Shown: positions 25,596 to 36,268 of the stretch, piece by piece | How the letters are laid out: each line of letters opens with the position of its first letter | Numbering within the stretch: position 1 is the first letter of the stretch | Origin: Gallionella sp. | GTDB taxonomy: Bacteria > Pseudomonadota > Gammaproteobacteria > Burkholderiales > Gallionellaceae | Length of the DNA: 48,055 nucleotides | NCBI GenBank assembly: GCA_013043965.1 | Contig: JABEVF010000131.1 | Location: forward strand, 1 to 48,055 | Direction: 5' to 3' | Position numbers and translations under genes: made by a program | The notes under the pieces: model-generated | Told to the model about the DNA's origin: nothing | The model's database searches: none | What the model saw: only the letters and a program-made list of their open reading frames with translations

Positions 25596-26746
25596 GCCGG
25601 TTTCAAGTAGGGCAGGATCGCCGCAGCCGCCTTTTGGGCGGTGTTGTGGCGCAGCGTGCGATGCAGCTCGGCGAACACGTCTTCTAATTCTGCGACGGCT
25701 TTTTTATCGCTGAGCAGATTCAGCATCGCCTGGCTCAGGTTTTGCGGCGTGGCATCGTGCTGCAACAGTTCCGGCACGACAAAACGCCCGCACAAGATAT
25801 TCGGCAAACCGACGTAAGGCAGGTAGCCTTTTCCCTTCATCAACCACCACGTGATGGTCGGCACACGGTAAGTGATCACCATAGGGCGTTTGAGCAGCGC
25901 GCATTCCAGCGTGGCCGTTCCCGAGGCGACCAGCACCATGTCGGCGGCGATCATGGCATCTTGCGCATGGCCGAACAGCAGGGTGATGGGCAGCTGCTCA
26001 CCGTCAAAATCGTACAAGGCTTGCTCGAATATCTTGCGCGTCTCACGGCTCACCAGCGGCACCAGGAAACGCGCATCGGGCAGGCGTTGCAGGATCAGCT
26101 TGGCTGTCGCGATATAGGTTTGCGCCAGATTCTTCACCTCGCTTTGCCGGCTTCCCGGCAGCAAGGCGAACACTTTGGCGGCCAAGGGGATGCGCATGGC
26201 CTCGCGCATCTCGTCGCGCTTTGGGGTATCCGGCAACATGTCGGCCAGCGGATGCCCGACAAACGTCACCGGCACACCCGCGTCCTGGTAAATCTTGGGC
26301 TCGTGCGGGAACAGGCACAGCATACGGGATACGGCACGCTTGATCTTATGGATGCGCTCGCCGCGCCAGGCCCAGATCGATGGGCTCGCATAATGTATTG
26401 TGGGTATGCCATTCTGCTTGAGCACCATCTCCAGATCGAGGTTGAAATCGGGCGCGTCTATGGCGATGAACAAATCAGGCTTGTGCGAGAGGAAATGCTT
26501 GCGCAGCTTGTTGCGTATACCGACGATCTCGCGGTAATGCCGCAACACTTCGACATAGCCGTTGACCGCCAACTTTTCCATCGGGAACAATACCTTCAGA
26601 CCTGCAGATTGCATCTTGGGGCCGCCGATACCGATGAACTGCAAATCAGGGCGCGCTTCATATAAAGCGGTCATCAAATGGCTGCCCAATGCGTCACCCG
26701 ATGCTTCACCCGCAACGATACCGATAACAATTTTCTTGTGTTGCAT
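25592..26746 (-). CDS. lpxB: Lipid-A-disaccharide synthase
   Basis: Glycosyltransferase (GT19) that joins UDP-diacylglucosamine and lipid X during lipid A synthesis at the inner membrane. 384 aa. The N-terminal [17 protein letters not shown] and [11 protein letters not shown] are family blocks. [41 protein letters not shown] and [10 protein letters not shown] follow. The C-terminal [17 protein letters not shown] is the UDP-sugar site. The start at 26746 (MQHKKIVIG) is preferred over a frame extending 72 bases upstream into the lpxA end. Confidence 0.97.
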   Translation of the reverse strand: MQHKKIVIGIVAGEASGDALGSHLMTALYEARPDLQFIGIGGPKMQSAGLKVLFPMEKLAVNGYVEVLRHYREIVGIRNKLRKHFLSHKPDLFIAIDAPDFNLDLEMVLKQNGIPTIHYASPSIWAWRGERIHKIKRAVSRMLCLFPHEPKIYQDAGVPVTFVGHPLADMLPDTPKRDEMREAMRIPLAAKVFALLPGSRQSEVKNLAQTYIATAKLILQRLPDARFLVPLVSRETRKIFEQALYDFDGEQLPITLLFGHAQDAMIAADMVLVASGTATLECALLKRPMVITYRVPTITWWLMKGKGYLPYVGLPNILCGRFVVPELLQHDATPQNLSQAMLNLLSDKKAVAELEDVFAELHRTLRHNTAQKAAAAILPYLKPA

Positions 26747-26756
26747 TAAATCTGCC

Positions 26757-27527
26757 TTAACGAACGATGCCGCGTTGTGATGTCGAGAGAAAATCAACCA
26801 GCAGTTGTAACTCGGCATGCTCGCCGACCTGCCCTTGAAGAACGAGTTTGGCCTGATCGAAACTCAAGCCGGATTTATACAAAGTCTTGTAGGCGTTTTT
26901 GATCGCCATGATAGCCGCGCCGCTAAATCCGCGCCGCTTGAGGCCTTCCGAATTGATGCCGTGCGCCTCGGCAGGATTGCCCGCGACCGTGACGTAGGGA
27001 GGCAGATCCTGAGCCAGACGGGTCTGAAAACCGGTCATCGCGTGAGCGCCGATACGCACAAATTGATGCACGCCCGAAAGCCCGCCCAGGAACACCCAAT
27101 CGCCCACATGCACATGACCGCCCAAGGTTGCGCCGTTCGCCATGATGGTGTGGCTGCCGACCTGGCAATCGTGGGCGATATGCACATAAGCCATGATCCA
27201 ATTGTCGTCACCGAGACGGGTTACGCCACCATCTTGCACCGTGCCCAAGTTGAATGTGCAGAATTCGCGTATGGTGTTGTTGTCGCCGATTTCCAAACGT
27301 GTCGGTTCATTCGCATATTTCTTATCCTGCGGGATCTCACCCAGAGAAGAGAACTGAAAGATGCGATTGTTTTTACCGATGCGTGTATGGCCGTTGATCA
27401 CCACATGAGGCCCCACCACCGTGCCATCGGCGATCTCGACATGCTCGCCGATGAGAGTATAGGCACCGACCTCGACATCGCTGGCGAGCTTGGCGTTCGG
27501 ATGAACGATTGCGGTCTGATGGATCAT
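26757..27527 (-). CDS. lpxA: UDP-N-acetylglucosamine acyltransferase
   Basis: First step of lipid A synthesis: transfers a 3-hydroxyacyl chain from ACP to UDP-GlcNAc. 256 aa. The N-terminal left-handed beta-helix is made of hexapeptide repeats ([13 protein letters not shown], then [10 protein letters not shown] and so on). The active-site histidine region [20 protein letters not shown] is present, as is the C-terminal helical part [19 protein letters not shown]. It lies seven bases after the fabZ stop, in the canonical lpxD-fabZ-lpxA-lpxB order. Confidence 0.97.
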   Translation of the reverse strand: MIHQTAIVHPNAKLASDVEVGAYTLIGEHVEIADGTVVGPHVVINGHTRIGKNNRIFQFSSLGEIPQDKKYANEPTRLEIGDNNTIREFCTFNLGTVQDGGVTRLGDDNWIMAYVHIAHDCQVGSHTIMANGATLGGHVHVGDWVFLGGLSGVHQFVRIGAHAMTGFQTRLAQDLPPYVTVAGNPAEAHGINSEGLKRRGFSGAAIMAIKNAYKTLYKSGLSFDQAKLVLQGQVGEHAELQLLVDFLSTSQRGIVR

Positions 27528-27534
27528 GCCTCGA

Positions 27535-27984
27535 TCACTCCACTGTCTTGGAAGTACACATCAACTCGGCTTCGGCAACAAGCTGGCCATCGACCTCGGC
27601 GACCGCCTTGAATTTGAACAAGCCCCGCATGCTGCGCAACAGCGTCACTTTGAAAATAATTTGATCGCCTGCCGTCACCGGGCGCTTGAAGCGCGCGCCG
27701 TCGATACCAGCGAAGTAGTACACCGATTTCTTGGTCGGGTCTGCGACCATCGATTTGAACGACAACAGCGCGGCGACCTGTGCCATCGCCTCGATGATCA
27801 GCACGCCCGGCATCACCGGGTGATGCGGGTAATGGCCGGGAAAGAACGGCTCGTTGATCGTGACATTCTTTAACGCGACGATCTCTTTGCCCGGATCGAT
27901 AGACAACACCCTATCCACCAGCAGAAAAGGATAACGGTGCGGCAGTGTTTCCATAATTTCGTGGATATTCATTTGGCCGCTCAT
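27535..27984 (-). CDS. fabZ: 3-hydroxyacyl-ACP dehydratase FabZ
   Basis: Dehydrates 3-hydroxyacyl-ACP in fatty acid elongation. It competes with LpxA/LpxD for hydroxyacyl-ACP, which explains its place in the lipid A operon. 149 aa. The hot-dog fold signature [13 protein letters not shown] is at about residues 14-26. The active site [19 protein letters not shown] carries catalytic His51 and Glu65. The ATG at 27984 overlaps the lpxD stop by four bases; a second in-frame ATG four codons later is an alternative. Confidence 0.97.
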   Translation of the reverse strand: MSGQMNIHEIMETLPHRYPFLLVDRVLSIDPGKEIVALKNVTINEPFFPGHYPHHPVMPGVLIIEAMAQVAALLSFKSMVADPTKKSVYYFAGIDGARFKRPVTAGDQIIFKVTLLRSMRGLFKFKAVAEVDGQLVAEAELMCTSKTVE

Positions 27985-29018
27985 GATGCACTTCCTTTTA
28001 TTGATTTGATTTCTTGTTCCAATGTCTTGACACGCCCGACCAGATCATCGAGATGGCGCAAATGCACCGCATTCTTGCGCCATTCCCCGGTCTTCGAAAA
28101 CGGGTAGATTGCGGCGTACGAGCCGGCTTCGCGTATGGATTTCCCGATCAGCGAGAACGCAGCGATCTCGACATGATCGGCAATCTGCAAATGCCCCAGG
28201 ATGCCCGCGCTGCCGCCGATGCGGCAATATTTTCCTATGCTCGCACTACCTGCGATACCGACACAACCGGCGATGACGGTATGCGCGCCGATGTGCACGT
28301 TGTGTGCGATCTGGATCTGGTTATCCATCTTCACGCCGTCCTCGATGACCGTGTCGGCCAAAGCGCCGCGGTCTATCGTGGTGTTCGCGCCGATTTCCAC
28401 ATCGTGGCCGATCACGACCCGCCCGATCTGCGGGATCTTGATCCAGTGATCTCCGTCCATGGCAAAACCGAAACCATCCGCTCCTATCACCACACCCGCG
28501 TGGGCGATGAGCCGATCGCCCACCACGCAATCGTGGTAGATCACTACGCGCGGGTGCAACCGTGCGTGACTGCCCAGCACTACGTTCTCGCCGACCGAGC
28601 AGCCCTCCCCGATCACCGAGTGCGCGCCGATCACCGCATGCGCGCCGATCACCGCCGTGGCCGCGATACTCGCGGTCGCATCGATGCTCGCGCTCGCCGC
28701 CACCACGGCGGCAGGATGGATTCCGTGCCGGACGTCGGGCAGCGGGTTCAGCAATGCCGAGACCTTGGCGAAATAGGCATAAGGGTTACCGGAAATGATG
28801 CGCGGAATATCGGTGGCATCGGCATCCGCCTCAGACAATATCAGCGCGCCAGCCCCAGTATGCGCAAGTTGCGCGCGATATTTGCTGTTCGTCAAAAAGC
28901 TGATTTGCGTCTTGGTCGCGGCTTCCAGGGTGGCAATCTGCGTGACCGCCACGCTGCCATCGCCCACCACCCGCCCGCCCAACTGGGCGGCGATGTCGTC
29001 TAGCCGGTACGCTTTCAT
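27981..29018 (-). CDS. lpxD: UDP-3-O-acylglucosamine N-acyltransferase
   Basis: Adds the N-linked hydroxyacyl chain in the third step of lipid A synthesis. 345 aa. The N-terminal uridine-binding domain ([15 protein letters not shown], then [13 protein letters not shown]) is followed by a long hexapeptide-repeat beta-helix. The catalytic His is in the [19 protein letters not shown] segment, and the C-terminal ACP-binding helix ([17 protein letters not shown]) closes the protein. An in-frame ATG three codons upstream at 29027 is equally possible; neither has a strong ribosome-binding site. The middle of the beta-helix ([20 protein letters not shown]) shows near-perfect internal hexapeptide repetition. 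Confidence 0.96.
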   Translation of the reverse strand: MKAYRLDDIAAQLGGRVVGDGSVAVTQIATLEAATKTQISFLTNSKYRAQLAHTGAGALILSEADADATDIPRIISGNPYAYFAKVSALLNPLPDVRHGIHPAAVVAASASIDATASIAATAVIGAHAVIGAHSVIGEGCSVGENVVLGSHARLHPRVVIYHDCVVGDRLIAHAGVVIGADGFGFAMDGDHWIKIPQIGRVVIGHDVEIGANTTIDRGALADTVIEDGVKMDNQIQIAHNVHIGAHTVIAGCVGIAGSASIGKYCRIGGSAGILGHLQIADHVEIAAFSLIGKSIREAGSYAAIYPFSKTGEWRKNAVHLRHLDDLVGRVKTLEQEIKSIKGSAS

Positions 29019-29030
29019 ACACCGCATCGC

Positions 29031-29570
29031 TTATTTGCTGTCTTTGGTGTCTTTGCTGTCCGTGCCGTCGATTTTATCGTTTGCAAGGAACTTGATCACC
29101 TTATCCGTGATATCGATCTTGGGATTGCGGTAAACCGCCTCTTGCAAAATCAAATCGTATTTTTCCGCCGCGGCGATTTGTTGTATGGCTTTGTTGGCTT
29201 TATCCAGTACGGCAGCCAACTCTTCGTTCTTGCGCAGATTCAGGTCCTCGCGAAATTCGCGCTGCATGCGTTGCAAGTTGACATTCATACCCGTCAATTC
29301 GCGCTCTTTGTTGCGATGGTCGGCATCCGACAGCTTGTTGTTATCTTTCTCCAACAAAGCCTGCAAGTCTTTGGCTTGTTTGATGAGAGCCTTGATTTCG
29401 GCATCGCGCGCCAGGAATTCCTTCTCGATCTTTTTTTCGGCTTTGATAGCGGGCACGGACTCTCTGAGCACACGCTCGGTATCCACCACACCGACTTTAA
29501 AATCACCCGCATGTGCGAAGCCGGAACCGATCAACATCGCACAACAACCTGCCAGCCATATCGTTTTCAT
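29031..29570 (-). CDS. skp: Periplasmic chaperone Skp (OmpH family)
   Basis: Holds unfolded outer-membrane proteins in the periplasm on their way to BamA. 179 aa. A signal peptide ends at about residue 22 (FAHA/GDF). Next comes the strand FKVGVVDTERVL, then a long charged coiled coil (about 45-130, rich in Lys, Glu and Leu) that forms the tentacles. The C-terminal strand segment YDLILQEAVYRNPKIDITDKV follows. The last ~15 residues (DGTDSKDTKDSK) are an acidic, repetitive tail. It lies 128 bases after bamA and 12 before lpxD. Confidence 0.94.
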   Translation of the reverse strand: MKTIWLAGCCAMLIGSGFAHAGDFKVGVVDTERVLRESVPAIKAEKKIEKEFLARDAEIKALIKQAKDLQALLEKDNNKLSDADHRNKERELTGMNVNLQRMQREFREDLNLRKNEELAAVLDKANKAIQQIAAAEKYDLILQEAVYRNPKIDITDKVIKFLANDKIDGTDSKDTKDSK

Positions 29571-29698
29571 TTTTTACCCCTTACCTTATTAACCGACTCT
29601 AAAATTCATTCTTGGAAATCATCCTGCCCCAGATCGGTCTACTGTACCGGGCAACGCCATTGCTGCGCCAGGAATCCCCTATTCTAGCCAAATAGCCC

Positions 29699-31990
29699 CT
29701 AGAACATCGAACCCAGTGAAAACTGGAACTTCTGTATATTATCCTGCGGCTGGGCGTTCAACGGTTTAGCGTAGCTGATTTTTATCGGCCCCATCGGCGA
29801 CAACCAAGTCAGGGCAACACCGGTCGAATAACGCATTCCCATACTACCCGGATAATACGAGGGGCCGGTCACCTCGCCCCCATCAAGAAAGACGCTCATG
29901 CGCAACGATTTCTCATTGCTACCCGGCAAAGGGGCGAACAACTCCACAGTGCCCACCGCCATACCCGTACCGCCCATCGCCAAATCCGTGTTATCGCGCG
30001 GCCCCAATGTGTTCTGATAATAACCGCGCACCGAACCCGTGCCACCCGCATAATAGTTCTTGAAGAAAGGCAGCGTCTTGCCGTCGTACCCGAAACCCGC
30101 ACCGACACGGCCATTCAATAACAGTGTCACGTCCTCAGTGACAGGATGATAATACTGGTGATCGTAGTTCAACTTGTAATAGCGCATATTCAATACCGGC
30201 AGGGCAATCTCCATGTAAGCATGCTGTACCGAACCTTGGGTGGTATAGATCGCGCTGTCACGTGTATCAGAACCCCATCCTATCGTACTCAACGCAGTGG
30301 TCGCGGACGGACCAAAGGTGTTCACATAGTTTACGAATTGAATGGGGCTTAATGGCGTTAAACCGATAGAGGTGTTTTCCAGCGAAAAACCGTAACTGAG
30401 GCTTTCATCTTCCGATATCGGGACGCCGAAACGCACCCCGGCACCCACGGTGGCCGAGGTGTACGGGCTGTAAGCGTTAAAATAAGTCGTGTTGGTTTCC
30501 CGGTCGTAAACATCAAAACCGCGACTCACGCCTTCGTCGGTAAAATACGGGTTAGTGTAGGACACCGAGATGTTGCGCATGAAGATACTGGTGTTCAGCG
30601 TTGTCGACAGATTATTGCCGGTGCCAAACAAGTTCGCCTGTGTCACCCCGCCCGTCAACACGATACCTTGCCCGCTGTTCAAACCGGCACCAACTGAGAA
30701 CGTTCCGGTGGACTGTTCCTTGACCAGCATATTCACGTCTACCTGGTCCTTGCTGCCTTGTACGGCGGGCGTCTCAATATTGACCTCGGAGAAAAAATTC
30801 AATCTGTCTACACGTTGCTTGGATTTTTTGATCTTATCGATATCGAACCAGGAATCTTCGACCTGGCGAAACTCGCGGCGGATGACTTCGTCCCGGGTCT
30901 TGGTGTTTCCGGACACATTGATATGCCGGACGTAAACCCGCAGCCCGGGATCGACCACAAAATCAAACGCCACCTGATGCTTTTCCTTGTCGATGTCGGG
31001 AATCGCATTCACATTCGCGAATGCATAACCATCGACTCCCAAACGCTCGCCGATCTGCTTGCTGGTATCGGTCAATGCCTTGCGCGAAAACACGTCCCCC
31101 GGCTTGATCTTCACCAGCTTCTCGACTTCCGCCTTAGGGATCAGGGTATTGCCCGACACGCCGACTTTAGATACGGTGTATTTCGGGCCTTCGCTGATAT
31201 TCAGCGTGATGTAGATGTCTTTCTTGTCCGGTGTGATCGACACCTGGGTGGAATCCAGGGTGAATTCCAAATAGCCGCTATCCAAATAAAACGAGCGCAG
31301 GGTTTCCATGTCCGCCGAGAGTTTTTGCTTGGAGTATTGATCGCCGCTGCCAAAAAAGCTCCACCAGCCGGAGGGGCTGAGTTTCATCAGATCGAGCAGC
31401 TCCTTTTCCGGATATACGTGGTTACCCACGATATTGACTTGCCTGATCTTGGAAACTGGACCCTCGACAACCGTAAACACAATGGCGACGCGATTGCGCT
31501 CCAGTGGGGTTACCTTGGTCTCCACGCTGGCCGAATATTTGCCGCGCGCGACGTACTGGCGCTTCAAATCTTGCGCGGCTTTTTCCAGGGCCGATTTATC
31601 GAAAATATGCGCCTCGACCAGGCCTGCATACTTCATGTTGTCTTTGAGCTGTTCTTTGGAAAAGTCTTTCACGCCATTGACTTCAATACTCGCGATCGAA
31701 GGGCGCTCCTGAACTTTGACGATCAGCACACCCCGCTCGACCTCCAAGCGCACGTCCTTGAAGAATCCGGTACTGAACAAGGCGCGTATCGCAACCGCTG
31801 CCTGTTTATCGTCCATCGTGTCGCCCACCTTGACGGGCAAGTAACTGAACACCGTGCCAGCCTCGGTGCGCTGTATCCCTTCCACACGTATATCTTTGAC
31901 CGTGAACGGCTCGATGGCAAGAGCAGAATGTAGCCCGACAGACAATACGGCGAGAAGCGAGAAGCATCCCGCGAATATCTTTTTGTTCAT
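29699..31990 (-). CDS. bamA: Outer membrane protein assembly factor BamA
   Basis: Core of the BAM complex that folds beta-barrel proteins into the outer membrane. 763 aa. The signal peptide ends near residue 25 (SALA/IEPF). Five POTRA domains span about 26-425, the first containing IRVEGIQRTEAGTVFSYLP. The 16-strand C-terminal barrel carries the lid motif VRGYYQNTLGPR (usually VRGF/Y). The last residues FSLGSMF end in phenylalanine, the usual signal for BAM. It starts six bases after rseP on the same strand. Confidence 0.97.
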   Translation of the reverse strand: MNKKIFAGCFSLLAVLSVGLHSALAIEPFTVKDIRVEGIQRTEAGTVFSYLPVKVGDTMDDKQAAVAIRALFSTGFFKDVRLEVERGVLIVKVQERPSIASIEVNGVKDFSKEQLKDNMKYAGLVEAHIFDKSALEKAAQDLKRQYVARGKYSASVETKVTPLERNRVAIVFTVVEGPVSKIRQVNIVGNHVYPEKELLDLMKLSPSGWWSFFGSGDQYSKQKLSADMETLRSFYLDSGYLEFTLDSTQVSITPDKKDIYITLNISEGPKYTVSKVGVSGNTLIPKAEVEKLVKIKPGDVFSRKALTDTSKQIGERLGVDGYAFANVNAIPDIDKEKHQVAFDFVVDPGLRVYVRHINVSGNTKTRDEVIRREFRQVEDSWFDIDKIKKSKQRVDRLNFFSEVNIETPAVQGSKDQVDVNMLVKEQSTGTFSVGAGLNSGQGIVLTGGVTQANLFGTGNNLSTTLNTSIFMRNISVSYTNPYFTDEGVSRGFDVYDRETNTTYFNAYSPYTSATVGAGVRFGVPISEDESLSYGFSLENTSIGLTPLSPIQFVNYVNTFGPSATTALSTIGWGSDTRDSAIYTTQGSVQHAYMEIALPVLNMRYYKLNYDHQYYHPVTEDVTLLLNGRVGAGFGYDGKTLPFFKNYYAGGTGSVRGYYQNTLGPRDNTDLAMGGTGMAVGTVELFAPLPGSNEKSLRMSVFLDGGEVTGPSYYPGSMGMRYSTGVALTWLSPMGPIKISYAKPLNAQPQDNIQKFQFSLGSMF

Positions 31991-31996
31991 TGTTGT

Positions 31997-33379
31997 TTAA
32001 CCAGAAATAAGACGATTAACGTCGTTATATAGCGCGAATACCATCAGCGTACCCAGTAGCACGATGCCAAATTTTTGGCCGATTTCCCATGCTCGTTCAG
32101 ATACCGGACTACCTTTAATCAATTCGGCAACATAATACAGCAAGTGTCCGCCATCCAATAAAGGCACCGGGAGCAAATTCAACACGCCGAGACTGATGCT
32201 GATCAACGCCAAGAAACCCATATACGCCACGACTCCCATATGAGCCGACTGTCCCGCATAATCGGCGATGGTGATCGGGCCGCTCAGATTTTTCATCGAC
32301 ACTTCGCCCATCACCATTTTCCCCAACATCTTCAGGCTGATGACGGAAGTCTCAACAGTCTTGCGCAGCGACTGCTGCAGGGCCTCGACCGGCCCATATC
32401 TAACCTCGGTCAGCAACGCTTTCCATTCCGCCTCATCCACCTTGGGAGCCGCGCCGATCTTTCCCACCGTCTTGCGGGTGCCCGCCCCGGAGCGGTTCGG
32501 ACCGGACTCCTGGGTAGGCTGGGGTATCAGCGTCACATGTTCCATCGAGCCGCCACGCCGGATATTCAGATCCACCGCTTGCCCGGGATGGCTGCGCACG
32601 ATGTCAACCAACTCGTTCCAGCGTTGTATTTCCACTCCGTTTGCCTTCAACACCACATCACCTTCGCGCAAACCCGCGCGTTGCGCCACACTGCCTGCGA
32701 CCAATTGACCGATGACGGGCAGCAGCACCGGCTGGTATACATGCAGACCCAGCTTGTCGAGAAACTCGCCATCCAGGTCTTTGGCTTCCACACCGGACAG
32801 GTCGAGTTGATGCGACACCGTCGTGCCACCCGCCGACAGGCCTTCGACGCTAACTACTCTTTGCTGCAGTGCCTTGTCCAACAGCTGCCAGCGCAGCTCT
32901 TGCCAACTGGGGACAGGTTCATCATCGATACGCAATATTGTTTCACCCGCCCGCAGTTGCGCGATGGCGGCCGGACTACCCGCATTCACTTCACCCAGAA
33001 CAGGCTTGATGCCCGGAACGCCGTGCATGAACACGATCCAGTACAACACTATCGCCAATAGAAAGTTTGCCAGCGGCCCAGCCGCCACAATCGCCATGCG
33101 CTGCCCTATCGGCTTGCGGTTGAAGGCGTAGCCCATATCTTCGGGTGCGACCTTGCCCTCGCGCTCGTCCAGCATCTTCACGTAGCCGCCCAGCGGAATG
33201 GCCGAGAGCACCCACTCGGTATCCGAGTCGGCAAAGCGTTTTCTGTATATCACTTTGCCGAAACCCAATGAAAAACACAGCACCTTGACCCCGCAACGAC
33301 GCGCCACCCAGTAATGTCCGTATTCATGGAACACCACGAGCAGCGCTATCGCGCCAATAAATGCCAATACCGTCATCAT
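31997..33379 (-). CDS. rseP: Site-2 protease RseP
   Basis: Intramembrane zinc protease that cleaves the anti-sigma factor RseA after DegS, activating the sigma-E envelope stress response. 460 aa. The zinc motif HEYGH is at residues 18-22 within the first helix. The second-helix region is AAGPLANFLLAIVLYW, two PDZ domains lie in the periplasmic part (about 115-310), and the third metal-ligand motif NLLPVPLLDGGHL is near the C-terminus. The start MMTVLAFIG at 33379 follows GGGGAG by eight bases; an ATG one codon later is possible. Tight spacing with dxr and bamA. Confidence 0.95.
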   Translation of the reverse strand: MMTVLAFIGAIALLVVFHEYGHYWVARRCGVKVLCFSLGFGKVIYRKRFADSDTEWVLSAIPLGGYVKMLDEREGKVAPEDMGYAFNRKPIGQRMAIVAAGPLANFLLAIVLYWIVFMHGVPGIKPVLGEVNAGSPAAIAQLRAGETILRIDDEPVPSWQELRWQLLDKALQQRVVSVEGLSAGGTTVSHQLDLSGVEAKDLDGEFLDKLGLHVYQPVLLPVIGQLVAGSVAQRAGLREGDVVLKANGVEIQRWNELVDIVRSHPGQAVDLNIRRGGSMEHVTLIPQPTQESGPNRSGAGTRKTVGKIGAAPKVDEAEWKALLTEVRYGPVEALQQSLRKTVETSVISLKMLGKMVMGEVSMKNLSGPITIADYAGQSAHMGVVAYMGFLALISISLGVLNLLPVPLLDGGHLLYYVAELIKGSPVSERAWEIGQKFGIVLLGTLMVFALYNDVNRLISG

Positions 33380-33383
33380 TGTC

Positions 33384-34556
33384 TCATCTCCCCAATTGCG
33401 CGCGGGCAGCCAAGCGCGCTTGCGCATCGGCCTCCAACACATCGTCCAGATCGTGGACTGCACATACCGGCAGCTGGTTCAGAACCGTTTCGATCACTTG
33501 CGGGATAGCCGGGAATGCGATCTGTTTATTGAGGAAGGCTTCCACCGCGACCTCGTTCGCGGCATTCAAGATCGCGGGCGCGGTGCCCGCCGCGCGCAAG
33601 GCAGCGTAAGCCAACCCCAGGCAAGGAAAACGCGCAAAGTCCGGCGCGACGAAGTCCATGCTGGCGACTTTGAGCAGATCGAGTGCCGCGACTCCCGAAT
33701 CTATGCGTTCTGGATAGGCCAGCCCATAGGCGATCGGTGTGCGCATATCGGGATTGCCCAGTTGCGCAAGCACCGATCCGTCCACATACTCGACCAGCGA
33801 ATGAATAACACTCTGCGGATGCACCAGCACCTGGATATCGTCGGCGCCGGCATTGAACAACCAATGCGCCTCGATCACTTCCAAACCTTTATTCATCATA
33901 CTGGCGGAATCCACCGAGATCTTGCGGCCCATCACCCAGTTCGGATGCGCGCACGCTTGTTCGGGTGTGACGTTTTGCAACCCGCTCAGCGGCGTATCAC
34001 GGAACGGGCCGCCCGATGCGGTAAGCAGAATGCGCCGCACGCCATGCGTTTGCATATTGCCGTCATAGCCGCGCGGCAAGGCCTGAAAGATCGCATTGTG
34101 TTCGCTGTCGATAGGCAACAATGCCGAGCCGCTGGCGCGCACCGCGTCCATGAACACGTTACCCGCCATCACCAGTGTTTCTTTGTTGGCCAGCAGGATT
34201 TTCTTACCCGCACGAGCAGCGGCCAGCGTGGGGCGCAAACCCGCCGCACCGACGATAGCCGCCATCACCGCATCGACCCCGGCGTCCACACACACTTGTT
34301 CCAGAGCATCCACACCACTGAGCACCTCGGTGTTGAGTCCGGCCGCGCGCACCCGGTCGCGCATCTCGGCGACCGCCGCCGCATCGAGCAACACCGCATA
34401 TTTGGGTTGGAATCGCACGCACTGTTCAAACAACACATCCACTTGGCGATATGCCGTCAGCGCAAATACCCGGAATCGCTCGGGATGTCGCTCCACCACG
34501 TCCAGCGTGCTCGTGCCTATGCTACCTGTAGACCCCAAGATGGTTATATTTTGCAT
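33384..34556 (-). CDS. dxr: 1-deoxy-D-xylulose-5-phosphate reductoisomerase
   Basis: Second enzyme of the non-mevalonate isoprenoid pathway; it supplies precursors for undecaprenyl phosphate and quinones. 390 aa. The NADPH loop [14 protein letters not shown] is at about residues 8-21. Other blocks are [11 protein letters not shown], the substrate/metal region [22 protein letters not shown], and [20 protein letters not shown]. The gene starts at ATG 34556. It stands 119 bases after cdsA, the largest gap among the genes from uppS to rseP. Confidence 0.97.
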   Translation of the reverse strand: MQNITILGSTGSIGTSTLDVVERHPERFRVFALTAYRQVDVLFEQCVRFQPKYAVLLDAAAVAEMRDRVRAAGLNTEVLSGVDALEQVCVDAGVDAVMAAIVGAAGLRPTLAAARAGKKILLANKETLVMAGNVFMDAVRASGSALLPIDSEHNAIFQALPRGYDGNMQTHGVRRILLTASGGPFRDTPLSGLQNVTPEQACAHPNWVMGRKISVDSASMMNKGLEVIEAHWLFNAGADDIQVLVHPQSVIHSLVEYVDGSVLAQLGNPDMRTPIAYGLAYPERIDSGVAALDLLKVASMDFVAPDFARFPCLGLAYAALRAAGTAPAILNAANEVAVEAFLNKQIAFPAIPQVIETVLNQLPVCAVHDLDDVLEADAQARLAARAQLGR

Positions 34557-34586
34557 GATCGGAGCGCTGAAAAGTGACAGGGAAAT

Positions 34587-34667
34587 GGTGAAAATTCAAA
34601 GCCAAAGCACAACCACTGGAAGCCGCACTCCGTTTCATCTTGCACAGCTCCGCCTGAATTTTTCACC
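34587..34667. repeat. Inverted repeat in the cdsA-dxr gap
   Basis: GGTGAAAATTCA (34587-34598) and TGAATTTTTCACC (34655-34667) are near-perfect inverted repeats, differing by one extra T, around a 56-base loop. The stem lies between the cdsA stop and the dxr start. There is no T-run after it, so it is not a typical terminator. It could affect transcript stability. Confidence 0.5.
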
Positions 34668-34675
34668 GCATCACC

Positions 34676-35497
34676 CTAGCGCAGGAACGGCAACAAAATA
34701 GCGAGCGCGGCAAGCGGCAAGGTGGATGTCAACGCATCGATCCGGTCCAGCAAGCCGCCATGACCGGGCAATAATGTCCCGCTGTCTTTCACACCGGCTT
34801 GCCGCTTGATGGCAGACTCGAACAGATCGCCGATGACGGCCAATCCTACCCACCACCACGCCGCGAAAAGCAGAATCGGCAACACTTCGCGCTGCGAGGA
34901 ATAGGGGCTGAAGCTCCAGACCAACAGCACATAACAAGACACACCCAGCATCGCGCCCGCCACCCCCTCCCAAGTCTTGCCAGGGCTGATGTTGGGCGCG
35001 AGCTTGTGCCTGCCGAATTTGCGCCCCGTAAAATAAGCCGCGATGTCTGCCATCCACACCAAACCCATCACAGACAACAGCACCCACGGGCTTGCGACGC
35101 GCAGATCCAGCATCGCCAAACCCGTGGGTATCAATACGGCCCAACCGACCAGAGCCATCAACCAGGGGCGCTCGACTTTCCATCCTATCATCAACCAAGC
35201 AGGCACAATGATCAGCCACAGCAGGGCGGAGACCGCGTACACCGACAGATGGACGGATACAAACTGTTCGCTCGTGCGGGGGACGACCCAGATCAAGACC
35301 AACATGATGAGCAATGTGATCACCCGGTAAAGGGTTGCGCCAAAGCCTTCCAGCTTGGCCAGCTTGGACCACTCCGTCGCGCCTTGCAGCACGACAAGTA
35401 CGACCAACGCCGCCCAGGCCGCCATCGGCAACAAGAACAGAGCAAGCAAGAACAACACCGCCAAAACGATCGCGGTGATCACCCGTGATTTAAGCAC
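34676..35497 (-). CDS. cdsA: Phosphatidate cytidylyltransferase
   Basis: Makes CDP-diacylglycerol from phosphatidate and CTP, the branch point of phospholipid synthesis. 273 aa with about eight membrane helices. The diagnostic C-terminal signature is GDLFESAIKRQAGVKDSG followed by LLPGHGGLLDRIDA. The middle contains the family's ISPGKTWEGVAGAM. The start overlaps the uppS stop by eight bases, so translation is probably coupled. A 234-codon frame in another register across the same region is a shadow. Confidence 0.96.
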   Translation of the reverse strand: MLKSRVITAIVLAVLFLLALFLLPMAAWAALVVLVVLQGATEWSKLAKLEGFGATLYRVITLLIMLVLIWVVPRTSEQFVSVHLSVYAVSALLWLIIVPAWLMIGWKVERPWLMALVGWAVLIPTGLAMLDLRVASPWVLLSVMGLVWMADIAAYFTGRKFGRHKLAPNISPGKTWEGVAGAMLGVSCYVLLVWSFSPYSSQREVLPILLFAAWWWVGLAVIGDLFESAIKRQAGVKDSGTLLPGHGGLLDRIDALTSTLPLAALAILLPFLR

Positions 35498-36266
35498 CCG
35501 CGACTCCCTTGCCTGTCATTCCTTGCACTTGCTCGCTGGTGCGACCGAAACGCCGCTCGCGCCTTTGGTAGGAAGCGACCGCTTTCTCCAATTCGGCGCG
35601 GTCAAACGCGGGCCACAACGTGTCGGTAAAGTACAACTCCGTATAAGCCAATTGCCACAACATGAAATTGCTGATGCGCTGTTCGCCACCGGTGCGTATG
35701 AACAGATCCGGCTCGGGCGCATCGCTCATGGAAAGATAGGGATGCAGGTCTTCTTCAGTGAAAGTGAGTGCCAATTCCGGATGGTGTTGCAACATCGACT
35801 GCACCGCATGCATGACGTCCCAGCGACCGCCGTAGTTGGCCGCAACGGTGAAAGTCAATCCGGTATTGGCGGCGGTAAGCTGCTCTGCATCCAGCATGCA
35901 TTTTTTCAGTTCGTCATCGAATCGATTGCGGTCGCCGATGATCTTCAAACGGACATTTTCACGCTGCAAGCGGCGCGCTTCACGCTCGAGAACTTTGATG
36001 AACAGACTCATCAAAAACGAGACCTCATCGGCGGGCCGCCGCCAGTTCTCGCTGCTGAATGCGAACACCGTGAGATATTCCACACCCAAATCGCGGCAGG
36101 TCTTAACCACTTCGCGCAACGTTTCCACGCCGCGCTGATGCCCCATGACCCGAGGCATGAAACGCTGCTTCGCCCAACGCCCGTTGCCGTCCATGATCAC
36201 CGCGATATGGCGCGGGACCGGAGTGACCTCGGGGATGGTGCGAGTCGAACTCGGCAGATTGGTCAT
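35490..36266 (-). CDS. uppS: Undecaprenyl diphosphate synthase
   Basis: Cis-prenyltransferase that makes the C55 carrier for peptidoglycan and O-antigen. 258 aa. The pyrophosphate-binding motif IMDGNGRWAKQR carries catalytic Asp26. FAFSSENWRRP and AANYGGRWDVMHA are further blocks, and FIRTGGEQRISNFMLWQ near the C-terminus is the IPP-binding block. The ATG at 36266 is preceded by an unusual tandem repeat and hairpin (36269-36331). It follows frr and precedes cdsA. Confidence 0.97.
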   Translation of the reverse strand: MTNLPSSTRTIPEVTPVPRHIAVIMDGNGRWAKQRFMPRVMGHQRGVETLREVVKTCRDLGVEYLTVFAFSSENWRRPADEVSFLMSLFIKVLEREARRLQRENVRLKIIGDRNRFDDELKKCMLDAEQLTAANTGLTFTVAANYGGRWDVMHAVQSMLQHHPELALTFTEEDLHPYLSMSDAPEPDLFIRTGGEQRISNFMLWQLAYTELYFTDTLWPAFDRAELEKAVASYQRRERRFGRTSEQVQGMTGKGVAGA

Positions 36267-36268
36267 AT

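Noticed and set aside
29571-29698. Separate promoter for skp in the bamA-skp gap
   Set aside because: A TAGAAT box is present on the minus strand, but I found no -35 at proper spacing; evidence too thin to list.
30758-31933. 391-codon antisense open frame inside bamA
   Set aside because: Shadow of bamA; no motif or start signal.
34671-35372. Long open frame (233 codons) on the same strand as cdsA
   Set aside because: It lies inside cdsA in another register; its product has low-complexity Arg/Gly composition and no motif, while the cdsA frame has the full CdsA signature.
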